A DNA stretch of 7,220 bases from an uncultured Eisenbergiella sp. (lineage in GTDB: Bacteria > Bacillota > Clostridia > Lachnospirales > Lachnospiraceae), in assembly GCA_948960675.1 (NCBI GenBank), contig CARDPF010000162.1:1-7220 (forward strand). Reading direction: 5' to 3'. A program made the translations under genes and the position numbers. How positions within the stretch are numbered: position 1 is the first letter of the stretch; each line of letters opens with the position of its first letter. Positions 1 through 6,631 of this stretch are shown here, one piece after another. The notes beneath the pieces are model-generated. The model made no database searches, had not been told where the DNA came from, and saw nothing but the letters and a program-made list of their open reading frames with translations.

Positions 1-21
1 AACGCGATAAAATCGCGTTTT
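1..21 (+). terminator. Probable intrinsic terminator of a gene left of the window
   Basis: AACGCGAT (1-8) and ATCGCGTT (12-19) form a perfect 8-bp stem around an AAA loop, and the stem runs into TTTT (18-21) followed by GTGTG. This is the shape of a rho-independent terminator for plus-strand transcription. The stem may extend left of the window, and the T tract is short. It probably insulates the sigma-factor operon from upstream transcription. Confidence 0.5.
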
Positions 22-30
22 GTGTGCATC

Positions 31-69
31 TTCCGTAACAGTTTAGCCGAAGGCTGAACTGTTACGGAA
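31..69. repeat. 18-bp palindromic hairpin with GAA triloop
   Basis: TTCCGTAACAGTTTAGCC (31-48) and GGCTGAACTGTTACGGAA (52-69) are reverse complements except for one position (T43, a G-U pair in RNA), separated by GAA (49-51). There is no T-run on either side, so a terminator role is unlikely. The core C-GAA-G is a triloop known to be unusually stable in single-stranded DNA. The palindrome ends 14 bp before the -35 box of the ECF promoter. It could be a dispersed palindromic repeat unit, an operator for a dimeric regulator, or a structured RNA end. The sequence alone does not decide between these. Confidence 0.75.
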
Positions 70-83
70 ATCAATTAAAGGGG

Positions 84-111
84 CGAACCGATTTGATCCG
101 TCCGGCATCTA
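84..111 (+). promoter_or_regulatory. ECF-type promoter of the sigma/anti-sigma operon
   Basis: CGAACC (84-89) matches four of six bases of the ECF -35 consensus TGAAAC and keeps the AAC-type core followed by a T-rich stretch. CATCTA (106-111) matches five of six of the ECF -10 consensus CGTCTA known from SigV/SigW-type factors. The spacer is 16 nt, the standard ECF spacing. The predicted start of transcription is near 117-120, giving a leader of about 140 nt. The resemblance suggests the sigma factor encoded downstream activates its own operon. Confidence 0.65.
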
Positions 112-120
112 ATGGGTGTA

Positions 121-141
121 ATATCCCAAAGCGCGGGATAT
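121..141 (+). other. 5' leader hairpin at the predicted transcript start
   Basis: ATATCCC (121-127) pairs perfectly with GGGATAT (135-141) around a 7-nt loop, starting within a few bases of the predicted transcription start. A second ATATCC copy at 164-169 could compete for GGGATAT. The leader also has a CCCGC/GCGGG stem (190-194 with 200-204). The rest of the GC-rich leader (112-246) holds no gene I can support. A role in mRNA stability or translation control is only inferred. Confidence 0.4.
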
Positions 142-246
142 GAACCCCCGCGGCAGCCGCCAAATATCCGCACAAGCGCGGTTACCCGGCCCGCTGCCTG
201 CGGGAATCAATGGGCATCCGGTGGCGCCGCCAAAATGCCATGTAAC

Positions 247-253
247 AGGGAGA
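247..253 (+). promoter_or_regulatory. Ribosome binding site that fixes the sigma factor start
   Basis: AGGGAGA lies 6 nt before the ATG at 260. The same frame stays open upstream to an ATG at 140, but that start has no such site and its extra residues do not look like sigma region 2. This site therefore decides the start. Confidence 0.75.
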
Positions 254-259
254 TTGTTT

Positions 260-781
260 ATGAACACATTACTAAGGAAAGCAAAACACCGGGATGGGGA
301 GGCGTTTGTGGCTTTGATGCAGGAAAATATGCAGGCAATGTATAAAGTGGCCAGCGCCATTTGCTCCAACGACGAGGATGCGGCGGACGCCATTCAGGAT
401 ACCATCCTGACATGCTGGGAAAAATTACATACCCTAAAGCAGGAAGAATTCTTCAAATCCTGGCTCACCAAAATCCTGATCAACAACTGCAACAACATCC
501 TTAGAAAAAGGCGGAAAATCGTATATTGTGACAGTATGATGGACATGCAGGCCGGACAGACGTGCGCAGAGTACGACTATGTGGAGTGGCGCGAAATGCT
601 CCGGTGCGTGGATGAGAAATACCGTGTCGTCCTTGTTTTGTATTATGCGGAAGGTTTCAAAGTCAAGGAAATCAGCGAAATACTGGGAGAAAGCGAAAGC
701 GCCATAAAACGGCGTCTTTGCAGCGCCCGCAAACAGATGGAACTGGTTTATGATCCTGAAAAGCGGAGGAAATGTAAATGA
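260..781 (+). CDS. ECF-type RNA polymerase sigma factor (sigma-70 family)
   Basis: This 173-residue protein has the size and layout of an extracytoplasmic-function sigma factor, which directs RNA polymerase to stress-response promoters. Region 2 spans about residues 14-86, with the acidic DAADAIQDTIL stretch (41-51) that contacts polymerase and the SWLTKILINNC helix (68-78) for -10 recognition, ending in a basic LRKRRK patch. Region 4 spans about 113-162, with the helix-turn-helix EGFKVKEISEILGESESAIKR binding the -35 element. The ATG at 260 is chosen because of AGGGAGA 6 nt upstream. Its stop overlaps the start of the next gene as ATGA, so the two are translationally coupled and presumably act as sigma and anti-sigma factor. 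The family resembles the SigV/RpoE-like clostridial group paired with DUF4179 proteins. The inducing signal is unknown. Confidence 0.93.
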   Translation: MNTLLRKAKHRDGEAFVALMQENMQAMYKVASAICSNDEDAADAIQDTILTCWEKLHTLKQEEFFKSWLTKILINNCNNILRKRRKIVYCDSMMDMQAGQTCAEYDYVEWREMLRCVDEKYRVVLVLYYAEGFKVKEISEILGESESAIKRRLCSARKQMELVYDPEKRRKCK

Positions 782-2124
782 ACCAAAAAGAAAAGATAGT
801 TTCGGCTTTCCAACAGGATATCACGCTCCCTGCAATTGTAACCCAGAAAGCAGACGAAGCCTTCGCTGAAATTTTAGCGAAGGAACCAAAGGAGACAGGC
901 AAAATGAAAAACAGACCCTCAAAATTACAGAAAAAGAAAACACCCATATGGATCAAAGCAGCTGCGGCAGCCGCGGCGGCGGTATTGCTGGCCGCAGGCT
1001 TTTGTACCGCCAATCCGGTACTGGCCGCCAAGCTCCCGCTCATCGGCCATTTGTTTGCCATGCTGCAGGAAAGCTCGGAGTATCCCGGGGATTACCAAGA
1101 GTACGCCAAGCCCCTTGAGGAAACGGTACAGACCCCAAAACAGGAGACGCAAAACCCATCCCCCTCCTATACCCAGACCGCAGGAGGCGTCACCGTAACC
1201 CTTTCGGAAATCTATTGCAACCAAACCAGCTTAAGCATCGCCATGCTGGTGGAAAGCAAAGAGCCCTTCGCGGATAAAATCCTAAAACCCCAGAACGGTT
1301 CCGTCTCCCTGTCTCTGGAGGCGGCCAGCAGCTTTTCCTTCCGCCCCCTGCCATACATCGGTGACAAAGACCTGACCGGCACATTTATGGATGAAAAAAC
1401 CTTTGCCGGGATTTGGCGGATTGACCTTTCCGGCGTACTGACAGACGAATCGGAGGTAGCAAAAATCGTTTCCCAGGCGGAGGCCAACGGTGAACCTATT
1501 CCGGTCACAGATGACGAAATCCAGCAATATATCCGCACCCTGACGCTTCCGGAACAGTTTACCATGGAAATCGACATCGAAAAAATAGTGGGCGATCTGG
1601 CAAACCCCGAGCCGATTGATTGGGGCGTGAGCGACGAAGAACTGGAATCCATGTCAGATGAGCAGTTCCAGAAGCTGTATCAGGAGGTGATGGCCAAAAC
1701 CGGGCGGGAGCAATATCCCAACCAGGCAGAGCACTATTGGTTTGAAGGGCCGTGGAAATTCTCGGTTCCCGTCTCCGTCAATTTATCCGGCGCCAGCAAC
1801 ATCACCGTGGAAGAAACAGGGGATGCCGGGGTGGGACTGCATGCCGTCTCGGTTACGCCCTTTGAACTCTGCATTGATCCCATTGATCCGGATTTTTCCT
1901 GCGTGCCCGTGGTATTCGACGCACAGGGACAATGGATGGAATACGGAGGGGATTTGAACACCCTGCCCATTGCCGGACATGATATCAGCCATATTACCGT
2001 ATATTTGTGCAGTGAAACCGAATGGCTCAACGAAATCAAAGGACACCGGGAGGAAGAAAATTTCATGCAGTACGTGGCGCAGCGGGCCCTTTACCAAAAA
2101 GAATTGCTGTTGCCCACAGAGTAA
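778..2124 (+). CDS. Membrane-anchored DUF4179-type anti-sigma factor
   Basis: This 448-residue protein is probably the anti-sigma factor of the preceding gene. Residues 1-50 form a charged cytoplasmic part, expected to hold the sigma factor, with an IVTQKADEAFAEI stretch typical of these proteins. A basic patch (KKK, 52-54) precedes an alanine-rich membrane segment (about 57-79), so the rest should lie outside the cell. The motif NPVLAAKLPLIG (79-90) just after the membrane is characteristic of the DUF4179 family. The roughly 350-residue extracytoplasmic part, rich in acidic and beta-type segments, is the presumed sensor. No zinc-binding HxxxCxxC anti-sigma motif is present. The start is supported by GGAGG (765-769), 8 nt upstream. 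The gene end overlaps the convergent cobA/hemD gene by 34 bp. The family call is strong; the inhibitory role is inferred from family and position. Confidence 0.85.
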   Translation: MNQKEKIVSAFQQDITLPAIVTQKADEAFAEILAKEPKETGKMKNRPSKLQKKKTPIWIKAAAAAAAAVLLAAGFCTANPVLAAKLPLIGHLFAMLQESSEYPGDYQEYAKPLEETVQTPKQETQNPSPSYTQTAGGVTVTLSEIYCNQTSLSIAMLVESKEPFADKILKPQNGSVSLSLEAASSFSFRPLPYIGDKDLTGTFMDEKTFAGIWRIDLSGVLTDESEVAKIVSQAEANGEPIPVTDDEIQQYIRTLTLPEQFTMEIDIEKIVGDLANPEPIDWGVSDEELESMSDEQFQKLYQEVMAKTGREQYPNQAEHYWFEGPWKFSVPVSVNLSGASNITVEETGDAGVGLHAVSVTPFELCIDPIDPDFSCVPVVFDAQGQWMEYGGDLNTLPIAGHDISHITVYLCSETEWLNEIKGHREEENFMQYVAQRALYQKELLLPTE

Positions 2125-3662
2125 CTGCGTACCGCTTCTATCAGGCAATCGACAATCCCCTCTGCGCTGCTTACTTTGGCAGTCAGGGGGATTGCCTTTG
2201 TATAGCGGGAAAGTTCCTTCGCACAGGCTTCCCCGATACAGACATAGGTGCAGTCCCTGCCCTGCAGGGGCGTTTCCCCGTCTCCGAAATAAGCGCGCAC
2301 ACTGCTTCCCGCGCCAAACACCACATAATCCGGCTGCTTGCGCAGCGCATCCCTCCTCTTTTTTTCATCCACCAAAACCTCATACAGCGGCACTTCCCCA
2401 AAGGGAAGGCCTTTTTGGCAAAACGCCTGCGCAAGCCATGGACTTGCCTGTGCCGCCCGCAAAAAGAGGGCCGGTTTCTCCCCCCCTTCCTTTCCCTGCA
2501 GCGCAATCCGTTCCGCAAGTCCCTGCGCCAAATGCCTGACATCATAAATGTCCGGCATATAGTCCGCATACATTCCCGCCTCCTCCAGCGCGGCGGCCGT
2601 TCCCGGCCCAATCACGGCTATTTTGTTTTGCCCAAGGGCACGTAAATCCCTTCGCTCCCTTTTTAATTTGTCGAAAAAAATGCGGACGCCGTTGGGGCTG
2701 GTAAAAACCAGCCAGCCATACCGCGCAAAATCCGGGAGCCGTCCTAACTTTTCCCGAATCTGCATAAATCCCATATCCCACACACAAGCGCCGGCATTTT
2801 CCAGCAAAAAAGAAAGCTTTTTGGAAAAAGACTCTGTCCCTGCCACCCCCACAAAAACGCCGGATAAAGGAGCCGGAAAGGCATGTCCCCCTTCCTGCGT
2901 CCCAACCGTTTTCTCCGCCTTTGCGCTGCCCAGACAAAGGGCCGCAACCTCTCCCACCACAATGACGCCGGGTGCCGTAAGTCCCGCCCTGACCGCTTGC
3001 CCGGCAATCTGCGAAAGGGGGGCCCGCACGCTTTTTTGTCCCTCCAGCGTAGCCTGTGTGACCACCGCGCAGGGCGTATCCGCAGATTTTCCCGCCAGGA
3101 TCAGGCGTCTTGCAATCTCTTCCAGGCAATGCATCCCCATCAGAATGACCAGCGTCCCTTCCAGCCGGGCAAGGGAGGCAAAATCCATCTGCGGCTCCTC
3201 CTTTTGCCCCTCCTGCGCCACCGTCGCCGTAACCACCGTAAAACTGCGGCTCATCCCCCGGTGGGTCACGGGAATCCCGACGGCCGCCGGCGCTGCCACG
3301 GCGGAGGTAATGCCGGGAATCTCCTCAAAGGAAACACCCGCCTCCATAAGCGCAAGCGCCTCCTCCCCGCCCCTGCCAAACACATACGGATCCCCGCCCT
3401 TGAGCCGGACTACCCTCTTTTTTTCCCTGGCCTTCTGCACCAAAAGCGCATTGATCTGCTCCTGTGACATCACATGGCTGCCATAGCGTTTCCCCACATA
3501 AATCTTCTCGCAGGATGCCGGGGCCTGCCCGACTACCCTCTCACCCACCAGACTATCGTACACCAAAACCTCACAGCACCGCAGCCGGTCCTGCGCCTTG
3601 AGCGTCAGCAGCTGCGGATCGCCGCAGCCTGCGCCCACCAGACTTACCCATCCTTTTTCCAT
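2091..3662 (-). CDS. cobA/hemD: Fused uroporphyrinogen-III C-methyltransferase / uroporphyrinogen-III synthase
   Basis: This 523-residue cytoplasmic protein fuses two consecutive enzymes. The N-terminal CobA domain (about 1-245) transfers two methyl groups from S-adenosylmethionine to uroporphyrinogen III, giving precorrin-2. Its motifs include VGAGCGDPQLLT (9-20), VVRLKGGDPYVFGRGGEE (84-101), EEIPGITSA (113-121) and VTHRGMS (132-138). The usual proline of the GAGPGDP loop is a cysteine (C13). The C-terminal HemD domain (about 265-512) cyclises hydroxymethylbilane, shown by LVFTSPNGV (318-326), AVIGPGTAAALEEAG (349-363) and the TAKVSSAEGIVDCL end (494-507). The order is the reverse of the reactions, as usual in clostridial fusions. 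The ATG follows GGGGA at a 5-nt spacing and lies 27 nt after hemC. The last 11 codons are read opposite the end of the anti-sigma gene. It supplies siroheme and cobalamin synthesis. Confidence 0.95.
   Translation of the reverse strand: MEKGWVSLVGAGCGDPQLLTLKAQDRLRCCEVLVYDSLVGERVVGQAPASCEKIYVGKRYGSHVMSQEQINALLVQKAREKKRVVRLKGGDPYVFGRGGEEALALMEAGVSFEEIPGITSAVAAPAAVGIPVTHRGMSRSFTVVTATVAQEGQKEEPQMDFASLARLEGTLVILMGMHCLEEIARRLILAGKSADTPCAVVTQATLEGQKSVRAPLSQIAGQAVRAGLTAPGVIVVGEVAALCLGSAKAEKTVGTQEGGHAFPAPLSGVFVGVAGTESFSKKLSFLLENAGACVWDMGFMQIREKLGRLPDFARYGWLVFTSPNGVRIFFDKLKRERRDLRALGQNKIAVIGPGTAAALEEAGMYADYMPDIYDVRHLAQGLAERIALQGKEGGEKPALFLRAAQASPWLAQAFCQKGLPFGEVPLYEVLVDEKKRRDALRKQPDYVVFGAGSSVRAYFGDGETPLQGRDCTYVCIGEACAKELSRYTKAIPLTAKVSSAEGIVDCLIEAVRSYSVGNSNSFW
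2143..2199 (+). terminator. Weak candidate terminator after the anti-sigma gene
   Basis: AGGCAATC (2143-2150) can pair with GATTGCCT (2190-2197), and CCCC (2157-2160) with GGGG (2186-2189), enclosing a small CTGC/GCAG hairpin (2167-2170 with 2179-2182). Only TTT follows. It starts 18 bp after the anti-sigma stop but lies inside the HemD coding region on the other strand, so the pairing may be coincidental. No better terminator is visible at this convergent junction. Confidence 0.3.
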
Positions 3663-3689
3663 CCCTGTCCCCGTTTCTTTTACGGCTCG

Positions 3690-4652
3690 CTATAAGCGCA
3701 GCCGCGCTGCCGCCTCCCGGGCCATCTGCAGGCCTTCCTCCCTCCCTGCCCTGCAGGAAAGGGAGACCCGTTTGGTTCCGTAACGCGCATCCAATGCCAG
3801 CCGCCCTTCCTTTTTCCGGCACCAGGCGGCTGCCGCTTCGCTGCAGCCGCTCTCCAGCCGTGCCAGCACTTCCCTTTCCACCAAAAAAGCCTCATAGGTT
3901 TCCCTGTCCGAAATCTGCCCCAGCAGTCCTTTATAAACCGAGTCCTCCCTGGCCTCCACCGCGATCACCCCCTGACACGCCGCAGGCAGGAACCGTTGGG
4001 GATCCAGTTCCCAAAAATCCAACGCCGTCCTGCTGTTTTGGCCGATTCCCAGCCGGTCCAGTCCGGCCTTGGCCAGAAGAATGCCGTCGTACTCTCCTGC
4101 CTCCAGCCTGCCAAGGCGGGTTTCCACATTGCCGCGGATCAATTTGCAGGATACCGGCCCAAACAAAAGCTGCGCCTGCAGCTGCCGCCTTTTGCTGCCC
4201 GTCCCCAGCACAAAGGGCAAGGGCAGGGACATTTCCCCCTTTTCCCATAGATCCGGTAAAATTTTCCCTTTTTTCACCACCAGCACATCCCGCACGTCCC
4301 CACGGGGCAGCACCGCCAAAATTTCCAAACCGGGCGCCGTGCGCATCGGCAGATCCTTGGCCGAATGCACGGCCATGTCAATGCTCCCGTCCAGAAGGGC
4401 CTGCTCAAATTCGGTGACAAACAACCCCTTATCCCCGATCTGCGACAGGGGCTTATCCAAAATCTTGTCCCCCTTTGTCTTTAGAATCACCAGTTTTGTT
4501 TCCGGACATGCCTGCCCATTCTGTGCCTGTTCTTTCCGCCCATGCGCGTCCTGCGTATCCGTAGGCCGCGCATGCAGAATGGCTTCTTCCACCAGCTGCG
4601 CCTGTATGCGCGCCAGGCGGCTTGCCCTTGTCCCGATTCTGATTTTTTCCAA
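3690..4652 (-). CDS. hemC: Hydroxymethylbilane synthase (porphobilinogen deaminase)
   Basis: This 320-residue cytoplasmic enzyme joins four porphobilinogen units into hydroxymethylbilane, using a covalently bound dipyrromethane cofactor. Visible family motifs are IRIGTRASRLARIQA (4-18), KTKGDKILDKPLSQIG (58-73), KGLFVTEFEQALLDG (75-89), AVHSAKDLP (94-102, with D100 matching the catalytic aspartate), LGTGSKRRQLQAQ (149-161), RGNVETRL (173-180) and FLPAACQG (221-228). C270 in LESGC is the expected cofactor attachment cysteine. A hydrophilic insertion of about 20 residues (roughly 30-51) lies between the first helix and the second strand, where most family members are shorter. The start is TTG, because a stop in this frame lies just upstream (4665-4667) and GAGGGGG sits 7 nt before it. 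Only 4 nt separate it from the sirC stop, which implies translational coupling. Confidence 0.95.
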   Translation of the reverse strand: MEKIRIGTRASRLARIQAQLVEEAILHARPTDTQDAHGRKEQAQNGQACPETKLVILKTKGDKILDKPLSQIGDKGLFVTEFEQALLDGSIDMAVHSAKDLPMRTAPGLEILAVLPRGDVRDVLVVKKGKILPDLWEKGEMSLPLPFVLGTGSKRRQLQAQLLFGPVSCKLIRGNVETRLGRLEAGEYDGILLAKAGLDRLGIGQNSRTALDFWELDPQRFLPAACQGVIAVEAREDSVYKGLLGQISDRETYEAFLVEREVLARLESGCSEAAAAWCRKKEGRLALDARYGTKRVSLSCRAGREEGLQMAREAAARLRL

Positions 4653-4656
4653 ACCC

Positions 4657-5304
4657 TCACCCCCTCACCATGCCGGGCAGCAGGCTTTTTAACTCCGTCA
4701 GGGAAACCTCCCCTTCCCTGTGCAGGCAATAGACAAACAGCTTTTCCAAGATCTGCCCCCGCGTGGCAGCGTCGCTGCTGACCGACGCCACCTCGCTGCG
4801 CAGCATTCCCAGCGTATCAATAATGGCCCCCAGCCCTTCCGGAAGCTTTTTTTCCACTTCCCTGCGCACATAGGCTGCGGCGGCAGGGCTTTTGCCGTCC
4901 GTGGAAATCCCCACGGTCAGCGGCCCGTCCTTATAAAGCGCCGGAAAGAAAAACGTACACTTTTCCCGGTCGTCGGCCACATTTACCAAAATCCCGTGGG
5001 CCCTGCAGTAGGCAGAAACCCTTTCGTTGACCGACGCATCGTCCGTGGCCGCCACCACAAACGTAGCATCCTCCAAGTCTTTTTCCTCCACCCTGCGGCA
5101 TTTGCACGTCAGGGGGCTTTCCGCCCCTTTGGAGGAATCTTGTGCCGCCAGCTGCAAAATCCGCGCATCCACCTGCGGCGCAATCACGGTCAGCAAAGGA
5201 CCGAAAGCAAGAAGCTTCTCCACCTTGCGGGCCGCGACCATTCCGCCTCCCACAATCACCCCTTTTTTCCCTTCCATCTCCATAAAAAACGGAAAATATC
5301 CCAT
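4657..5304 (-). CDS. sirC: Precorrin-2 dehydrogenase (Met8p/CysG-N type, possible sirohydrochlorin ferrochelatase)
   Basis: This 215-residue enzyme oxidises precorrin-2 to sirohydrochlorin with NAD+; some relatives also insert iron to give siroheme. It begins with the family's typical MGYFPFFMEMEGKKGVIVGG, whose glycines (19-21) start a Rossmann NAD-binding fold. VAATDD (84-89) and VNVADDREKC (108-117) follow, the latter with the aspartate pair (D111/D112) that aligns with the catalytic aspartate of CysG and Met8p. GISTDGKSPAAAAYVRREVE (132-151) is the conserved dimerisation/substrate region, followed by a short helical tail. The ATG at 5304 is preferred over a GTG at 5328 because AAGGGAG lies 6 nt before it and family members start here. 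It follows hemA by 20 nt. Whether it also acts as a ferrochelatase cannot be seen. Confidence 0.92.
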   Translation of the reverse strand: MGYFPFFMEMEGKKGVIVGGGMVAARKVEKLLAFGPLLTVIAPQVDARILQLAAQDSSKGAESPLTCKCRRVEEKDLEDATFVVAATDDASVNERVSAYCRAHGILVNVADDREKCTFFFPALYKDGPLTVGISTDGKSPAAAAYVRREVEKKLPEGLGAIIDTLGMLRSEVASVSSDAATRGQILEKLFVYCLHREGEVSLTELKSLLPGMVRG

Positions 5305-5317
5305 GTCCCGCTCCCTT
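5305..5317 (-). promoter_or_regulatory. Ribosome binding site that fixes the sirC start
   Basis: Read on the minus strand, AAGGGAG (5317-5311) is followed by a 6-nt spacer and the ATG at 5304. The alternative GTG at 5328 overlaps the hemA stop (GTGA) and would add eight residues, MKERRERD, that are not part of the conserved N-terminus. Confidence 0.7.
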
Positions 5318-5324
5318 CTTTCCT

Positions 5325-6452
5325 TCACGGCCTGTCCAAGGCTTCCAGCACCGCCCCAAAGGCTTCGCTGTCCAACTCATCCCGCAATTTATATAACAGC
5401 TTTTCCAACGGATATGTCCCGTACCGGTTCTTCCACTCCCCCAGCCGATCCTGCGCCCCGTGAAAAAGCAGGGTTTTTGCCAAAGCATCCGCCTCCTGCT
5501 CCAAAATCTCCCCGGCATCCAGTACTGCCTGCTGCCTGCGCAGATTATTTTGCCGCGCCAATTTGGCAAAATAATCCAGTCCCATCCTGGTTGCGCCCAT
5601 CAGGCCTGCCACCCCTTCGTCGATGTCTGCGGGAACTGCCAAATCCAGATACAGCCTGCTTTTTTGGGTCCGTACCGCCTGCCGCGCCAAATTTGCCGTA
5701 ATGGTGTAATGCGGGCTGGAGGTGGCCGAAATCACCGCGTCCGCCTCCTCCAGATAGGCGTACCGGTCCTGATAGGGCACATTTTGCACACGCCCCGAGC
5801 CATCCTGATACAGACCCTGATGGGTTCTTGTGGTGGCAATCACACGCACATCCTTTTTGCCCAAAAGATTCTTTAAAACGATACCGCCGATCTGCCCGCT
5901 GCTGCCGATGAGAAGCACCGTTTTGGGGAACGCCTGCAGATGAAACACTTCGTTCGCCGCCAGGGTGGCCACGGAAACCGAGGCTTTGGACAGCTGGGTC
6001 TTTGTTTTAATCTTTTTGGCGCATGCCAGCGCCGCCTGAAAAACGGTGTGCAGTTCATACCCCAGATACCCGGCTTCCGACGACCGTACATAGGCCTTGC
6101 GCACCTGCCCCAAAATCTCGTCCTCCCCCACCACCATGGAGTCCATGCCGCATGTCACAAAAAAAAGATGGCGCACCGCCCGTTTTCCCTGATATCTTCT
6201 CACAAAGCCGCGCATCTTTTCCACGTCCATACCGGCATAGCCTGCAAGCAGTTCCTCCAGACGGGCAAAACTGTTTGGCTCCCCCTGCACATAAATCTCC
6301 GTCCGGTTACAGGTGGACAAAAACACGCATTGCGAAACAAACGGCTGTGCCATGAGCACATCCAGAAAACGCACCGCCTCTTCCCCGGAAAACGAAAAGG
6401 GACAGCGCTCTTTGACCTTGGCCGTTTTATAGCTGATACTGATACACTCCAC
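5325..6452 (-). CDS. hemA: Glutamyl-tRNA reductase
   Basis: This enzyme performs the first committed step of C5 tetrapyrrole synthesis, reducing glutamyl-tRNA to glutamate-1-semialdehyde with NADPH. FLSTCNRTEIY (44-54) contains the catalytic cysteine C48, which forms the thioester. HLFFVTCGMDSMVVGE (95-110) and ILGQVRKAY (113-121) are family signatures. LLIGSSGQIGG (180-190) is the nucleotide-binding loop, a variant of the more common GAGEMG form. YLDLAVPADID (268-278) closes the NADPH domain. At 375 residues it is shorter than the usual 400-450, the difference being in the C-terminal helical dimerisation region. The start is GTG, with GAGGG 8 nt upstream. It is the first gene of the four-gene cluster. 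The semialdehyde aminomutase HemL, its usual partner, is not in the window. Confidence 0.95.
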   Translation of the reverse strand: MECISISYKTAKVKERCPFSFSGEEAVRFLDVLMAQPFVSQCVFLSTCNRTEIYVQGEPNSFARLEELLAGYAGMDVEKMRGFVRRYQGKRAVRHLFFVTCGMDSMVVGEDEILGQVRKAYVRSSEAGYLGYELHTVFQAALACAKKIKTKTQLSKASVSVATLAANEVFHLQAFPKTVLLIGSSGQIGGIVLKNLLGKKDVRVIATTRTHQGLYQDGSGRVQNVPYQDRYAYLEEADAVISATSSPHYTITANLARQAVRTQKSRLYLDLAVPADIDEGVAGLMGATRMGLDYFAKLARQNNLRRQQAVLDAGEILEQEADALAKTLLFHGAQDRLGEWKNRYGTYPLEKLLYKLRDELDSEAFGAVLEALDRP

Positions 6453-6487
6453 TTACTTTTCCCTCTTTCGGCAATCTCTTTTTTCCA

Positions 6488-6516
6488 AACTTATCACAAA
6501 AGTATTTCCCCTGCAA
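6488..6516 (-). promoter_or_regulatory. Candidate promoter of the hemA operon
   Basis: On the minus strand, TTGCAG (6516-6511) and TAAGTT (6493-6488) are separated by 17 nt. The overlapping GATAAG (6495-6490) preceded by TGT could serve instead as an extended -10 element. Matches to the sigma-A consensus are modest. It lies in the only short non-coding stretch between hemA and the fold-back element. No riboswitch is evident in the roughly 35-nt leader. Confidence 0.35.
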
Positions 6517-6524
6517 GCGCGGAA

Positions 6525-6533
6525 GCCGTTATT
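6525..6533. repeat. Target-site duplication, hemA-side copy
   Basis: GCCGTTATT here is repeated exactly at 6881-6889, directly flanking the fold-back element. The next two bases (CC here, TT in the other copy) differ, so the duplication is 9 bp, or 11 bp with two substitutions. Confidence 0.75.
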
Positions 6534-6561
6534 CCGCGCAAATCATTTTACGGGCAGCTGC

Positions 6562-6631
6562 GGGATTTTGCGTCGGGCCAGACAGGGGAGGCTTCCCGGC
6601 GGCGGACCGGAGGGCGCAGGGCGGCTGCGGG
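6562..6631 (+). repeat. Perfect 70-bp inverted repeat core, left arm
   Basis: This GC-rich segment, beginning GGGATTTTGCGTCGGG and ending GGGCGGCTGCGGG, is the exact reverse complement of 6784-6853. Sequence on either side of it matches its counterpart only partially. Confidence 0.9.

Noticed and set aside
31..69. Palindrome read as an intrinsic terminator
   Set aside because: Neither strand has a T-run after the stem.
140..259. N-terminal extension of the sigma factor to an ATG at 140
   Set aside because: There is no good ribosome binding site there, the 40 extra residues are unlike sigma region 2, and AGGGAGA precedes the ATG at 260.
1212..2148. Minus-strand open frames opposite the anti-sigma gene
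   Set aside because: They are shadows of a gene with clear DUF4179 features; no ribosome sites or motifs support them.
2022..4692. Plus-strand open frames opposite cobA/hemD and hemC
   Set aside because: They lie antisense to genes with intact catalytic motifs and have frame-shadow compositions rich in Pro, Ser and Arg.
5305..5328. GTG start of sirC overlapping the hemA stop
   Set aside because: The extra eight residues are not conserved, and the ATG at 5304 has a better placed Shine-Dalgarno site and the family's usual first residues.
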